Source of the DNA: an uncultured Collinsella sp.
GTDB lineage: Bacteria > Actinomycetota > Coriobacteriia > Coriobacteriales > Coriobacteriaceae
Direction of reading: 5' to 3'
DNA length: 5,863 nucleotides
Assembly (NCBI GenBank): GCA_902475825.1
Contig: CABSBA010000103.1
Span: forward strand, 1 to 5,863
The position numbers were made by a program, and so were the translations under genes. Positions 5,813-5,863 of this stretch are shown one piece after another (the stretch's first letter is position 1; every line of letters begins with the position of its first letter). The notes beneath the pieces were generated by a model. It saw only the letters and a program-made list of their open reading frames with translations. It made no database searches and was not told the DNA's origin.

Positions 5813-5863
5813 GATGGCTCCTTTACGTGCGGCCGCACGCCGAGCTGCAAGGGCAGCCGGAGC
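5813..5863 (-). other. Right edge: ybaB leader with 14-base palindrome, upstream gene not resolved
   Basis: These bases hold the ybaB ribosome-binding site and a perfect palindrome CGTGCGGCCGCACG at 5826-5839. By conserved gene order dnaX would be expected just upstream, but 51 bases are too few to tell. One minus frame ends in TAA at 5825-5823, just before the Shine-Dalgarno; another runs on into ybaB. I do not assign a gene. Confidence 0.3.

Overview
The window looks like chromosomal DNA of a GC-rich anaerobic actinobacterium of the class Coriobacteriia, most likely Collinsella or a close relative. This is inferred from the start of a pyruvate:ferredoxin oxidoreductase, the Coriobacteria-like RecR and YbaB proteins and the GC-rich codon use; no database search was possible. 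Every supported gene lies on the minus strand, so the biological reading direction runs from position 5863 down to 1.

In that direction the window begins with a DNA-processing pair, ybaB/ebfC (5812-5492) then recR (5478-4882), only 13 bases apart. About 245 bases without a gene follow. They hold small dyads, a possible extended -10 promoter and a strong intrinsic-terminator hairpin that sits almost on top of the next ribosome-binding site.

Next come three tightly packed genes (4637-949) that look like one signalling operon: a single-pass membrane protein with a long Gly/Ser linker and an unrecognised extracytoplasmic domain; a Ser/Thr protein kinase with intact catalytic motifs and four C-terminal membrane segments (ATGA overlap with the previous gene); and a cytosolic FHA-domain protein (3-base gap, Shine-Dalgarno inside the kinase gene). 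A simple reading is that the surface protein senses, the membrane kinase phosphorylates, and the FHA protein reads out phosphothreonine. That chain is inference, and the FHA domain lacks the usual Gly-Arg arginine. I do not recognise this trio as a named system, and it is the best candidate here for something undescribed.

After this operon lies a gene-free stretch of about 620 bases (329-948) rich in structure: two very long hairpins (726-791 and 867-933), a 22-base imperfect tandem repeat, an AT-rich dyad and several smaller GC-rich hairpins. These look like dispersed intergenic repeat elements and/or structured RNA. Finally, the first 109 codons of nifJ (pyruvate:ferredoxin oxidoreductase) run off the left edge. 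The long plus-strand open frames opposite the kinase and FHA genes are judged to be antisense shadows.
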